From positions 1 through 7,200 of the forward strand of contig JAOZPL010000067.1 of assembly GCA_029932795.1 (NCBI GenBank): a DNA stretch of 7,200 bases. Direction: 5' to 3'. Below, one piece after another: positions 6,717 through 7,200 of this stretch (position 1 is the first letter of the stretch; every line of letters begins with the position of its first letter). A model generated the notes under the pieces. That model worked only from the letters and a program-made list of their open reading frames with translations, had not been told where the DNA came from and searched no databases. The position numbers were made by a program, and so were the translations under genes. This DNA is from Candidatus Zixiibacteriota bacterium (GTDB taxonomy: Bacteria > Zixibacteria > MSB-5A5 > GN15 > FEB-12).

Positions 6717-6727
6717 AAGGACAATTG
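6717..6727 (+). repeat. Second copy of AAGGACAATTG
   Basis: Exact match to 5929-5939, here in the 39-base gap between the HxxxK SDR and the last gene. A TTGACA hexamer (6730-6735) follows at once, but no -10 element is seen at a usual distance before the start codon. Confidence 0.5.
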
Positions 6728-6749
6728 CCTTGACACCAAGGGGGTGACT

Positions 6750-7200
6750 TTGCAAACTGAACCGATCGATATGGACATTCGAAGCAGCAAGATACTCATA
6801 ACCGGAGCCTCCGGGTCGCTGGGAAAACAGCTTGCCTATGAGTTCTCCAGGATCGGTGTCAGGCCGGTAGCCCATGTCCGGGAAACCTCCGATACCAGCT
6901 TCATTGACTCGCTGGGATTGGAGAAGCGGTACGCCGACCTTCGCAATTCAGAGGAACTTGAGCGGCTGGTCGAAGGGATTGACGCCGTTATCCATACGGC
7001 CGCCTGGGTGAACTTTCGTCAGGATAGATATAGCGAATTCACTGACATTAACACAGTCGCCGCGGTTGAGCTCTACCGCGCCGCCGCCAGGGCCGGGGTC
7101 AACCGATTCGTCCATATCTCGACTGTCGCGACCGTTGGCGCTCTGCGTTGGAAAGGATCGGACGGCCCCGGTGGGCGCGGTCATGTAGATGAACAGCAGG
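6750..7200 (+). CDS. Second NAD-dependent epimerase/dehydratase, extended SDR (3' end outside window)
   Basis: The first 150 residues of an extended SDR. KILITGASGSLGKQ holds the glycine-rich NAD(P) loop, AD at the end of the fourth strand (YADLRN) and HTAA (in VIHTAAWV) are the usual nucleotide contacts, and HISTVATVG carries the catalytic Ser/Thr region; the YxxxK motif would lie beyond the window edge. Start: an ATG at 6771 lies 26 bases after the only Shine-Dalgarno, while TTG at 6750 is 5 bases after the GGGGG of AAGGGGGTGA (6738-6747), a near match to the full anti-SD. I therefore use TTG 6750, which adds seven residues. It resembles the epimerase at 3323-4315 in family and probably acts on the same pathway, but is not a close copy. 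Product unknown. Confidence 0.83.
   Translation, partial: MQTEPIDMDIRSSKILITGASGSLGKQLAYEFSRIGVRPVAHVRETSDTSFIDSLGLEKRYADLRNSEELERLVEGIDAVIHTAAWVNFRQDRYSEFTDINTVAAVELYRAAARAGVNRFVHISTVATVGALRWKGSDGPGGRGHVDEQQ

Noticed and set aside
6730..6760. TTGACA at 6730-6735 as an internal promoter for the last gene
   Set aside because: No -10-like hexamer at a suitable distance, and the gene is in a tight same-strand run.

Overview
The window reads as chromosomal DNA of a free-living, probably uncultured bacterium. Base composition is moderate by eye, genes are tightly packed on the plus strand, and most starts have clear Shine-Dalgarno sequences. There are no mobile elements, RNA genes or CRISPR repeats. 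No gene fixes the phylum. The one-chain Memo/AMMECR1 protein and the general gene style would suit a bacterium of the FCB/Zixibacteria or deltaproteobacterial sort, but that is a weak inference.

Layout: (1) At the left edge a minus-strand gene starts at 41 and runs off the window; its first 13 residues look like a class I SAM-dependent methyltransferase. (2) After a divergent intergenic region (42-219) comes a two-gene membrane operon, 220-1628: a short NfeD protein (like E. coli YbbJ) overlapping by one base an SPFH/stomatin protein (QmcA type). It ends in a strong hairpin (1665-1694). (3) A 171-base gap holds that hairpin, a CCTGAC dyad with an extra half-site, and a weak promoter candidate. 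It leads to 1800-3245, a fusion of a Memo domain and an AMMECR1 domain (AmmeMemoRadiSam proteins B and A in one chain). The radical SAM partner is not in the window. (4) From 3323 to the right edge five genes run in one direction with short gaps or overlaps: an extended SDR (NAD-dependent epimerase/dehydratase), a four-helix membrane protein of unknown family, a class V PLP aminotransferase, a FabG-like classical SDR whose catalytic Tyr is replaced by His, and a second extended SDR that is cut off by the window end.

How they work together: NfeD and SPFH proteins form membrane microdomain complexes. The Memo/AMMECR1 fusion belongs to a conserved but functionally unresolved protein-modification or redox system. 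The last five genes look like a biosynthetic or lipid/sugar-modifying operon (three NAD(P)-dependent SDRs, one PLP enzyme, one membrane protein) whose product cannot be read from the sequence. The most unusual points are the Memo-AMMECR1 fusion, the HxxxK SDR (also Glu in place of the tetrad Asn), and an 11-base repeat placed 32-33 bases before two consecutive SDR genes.
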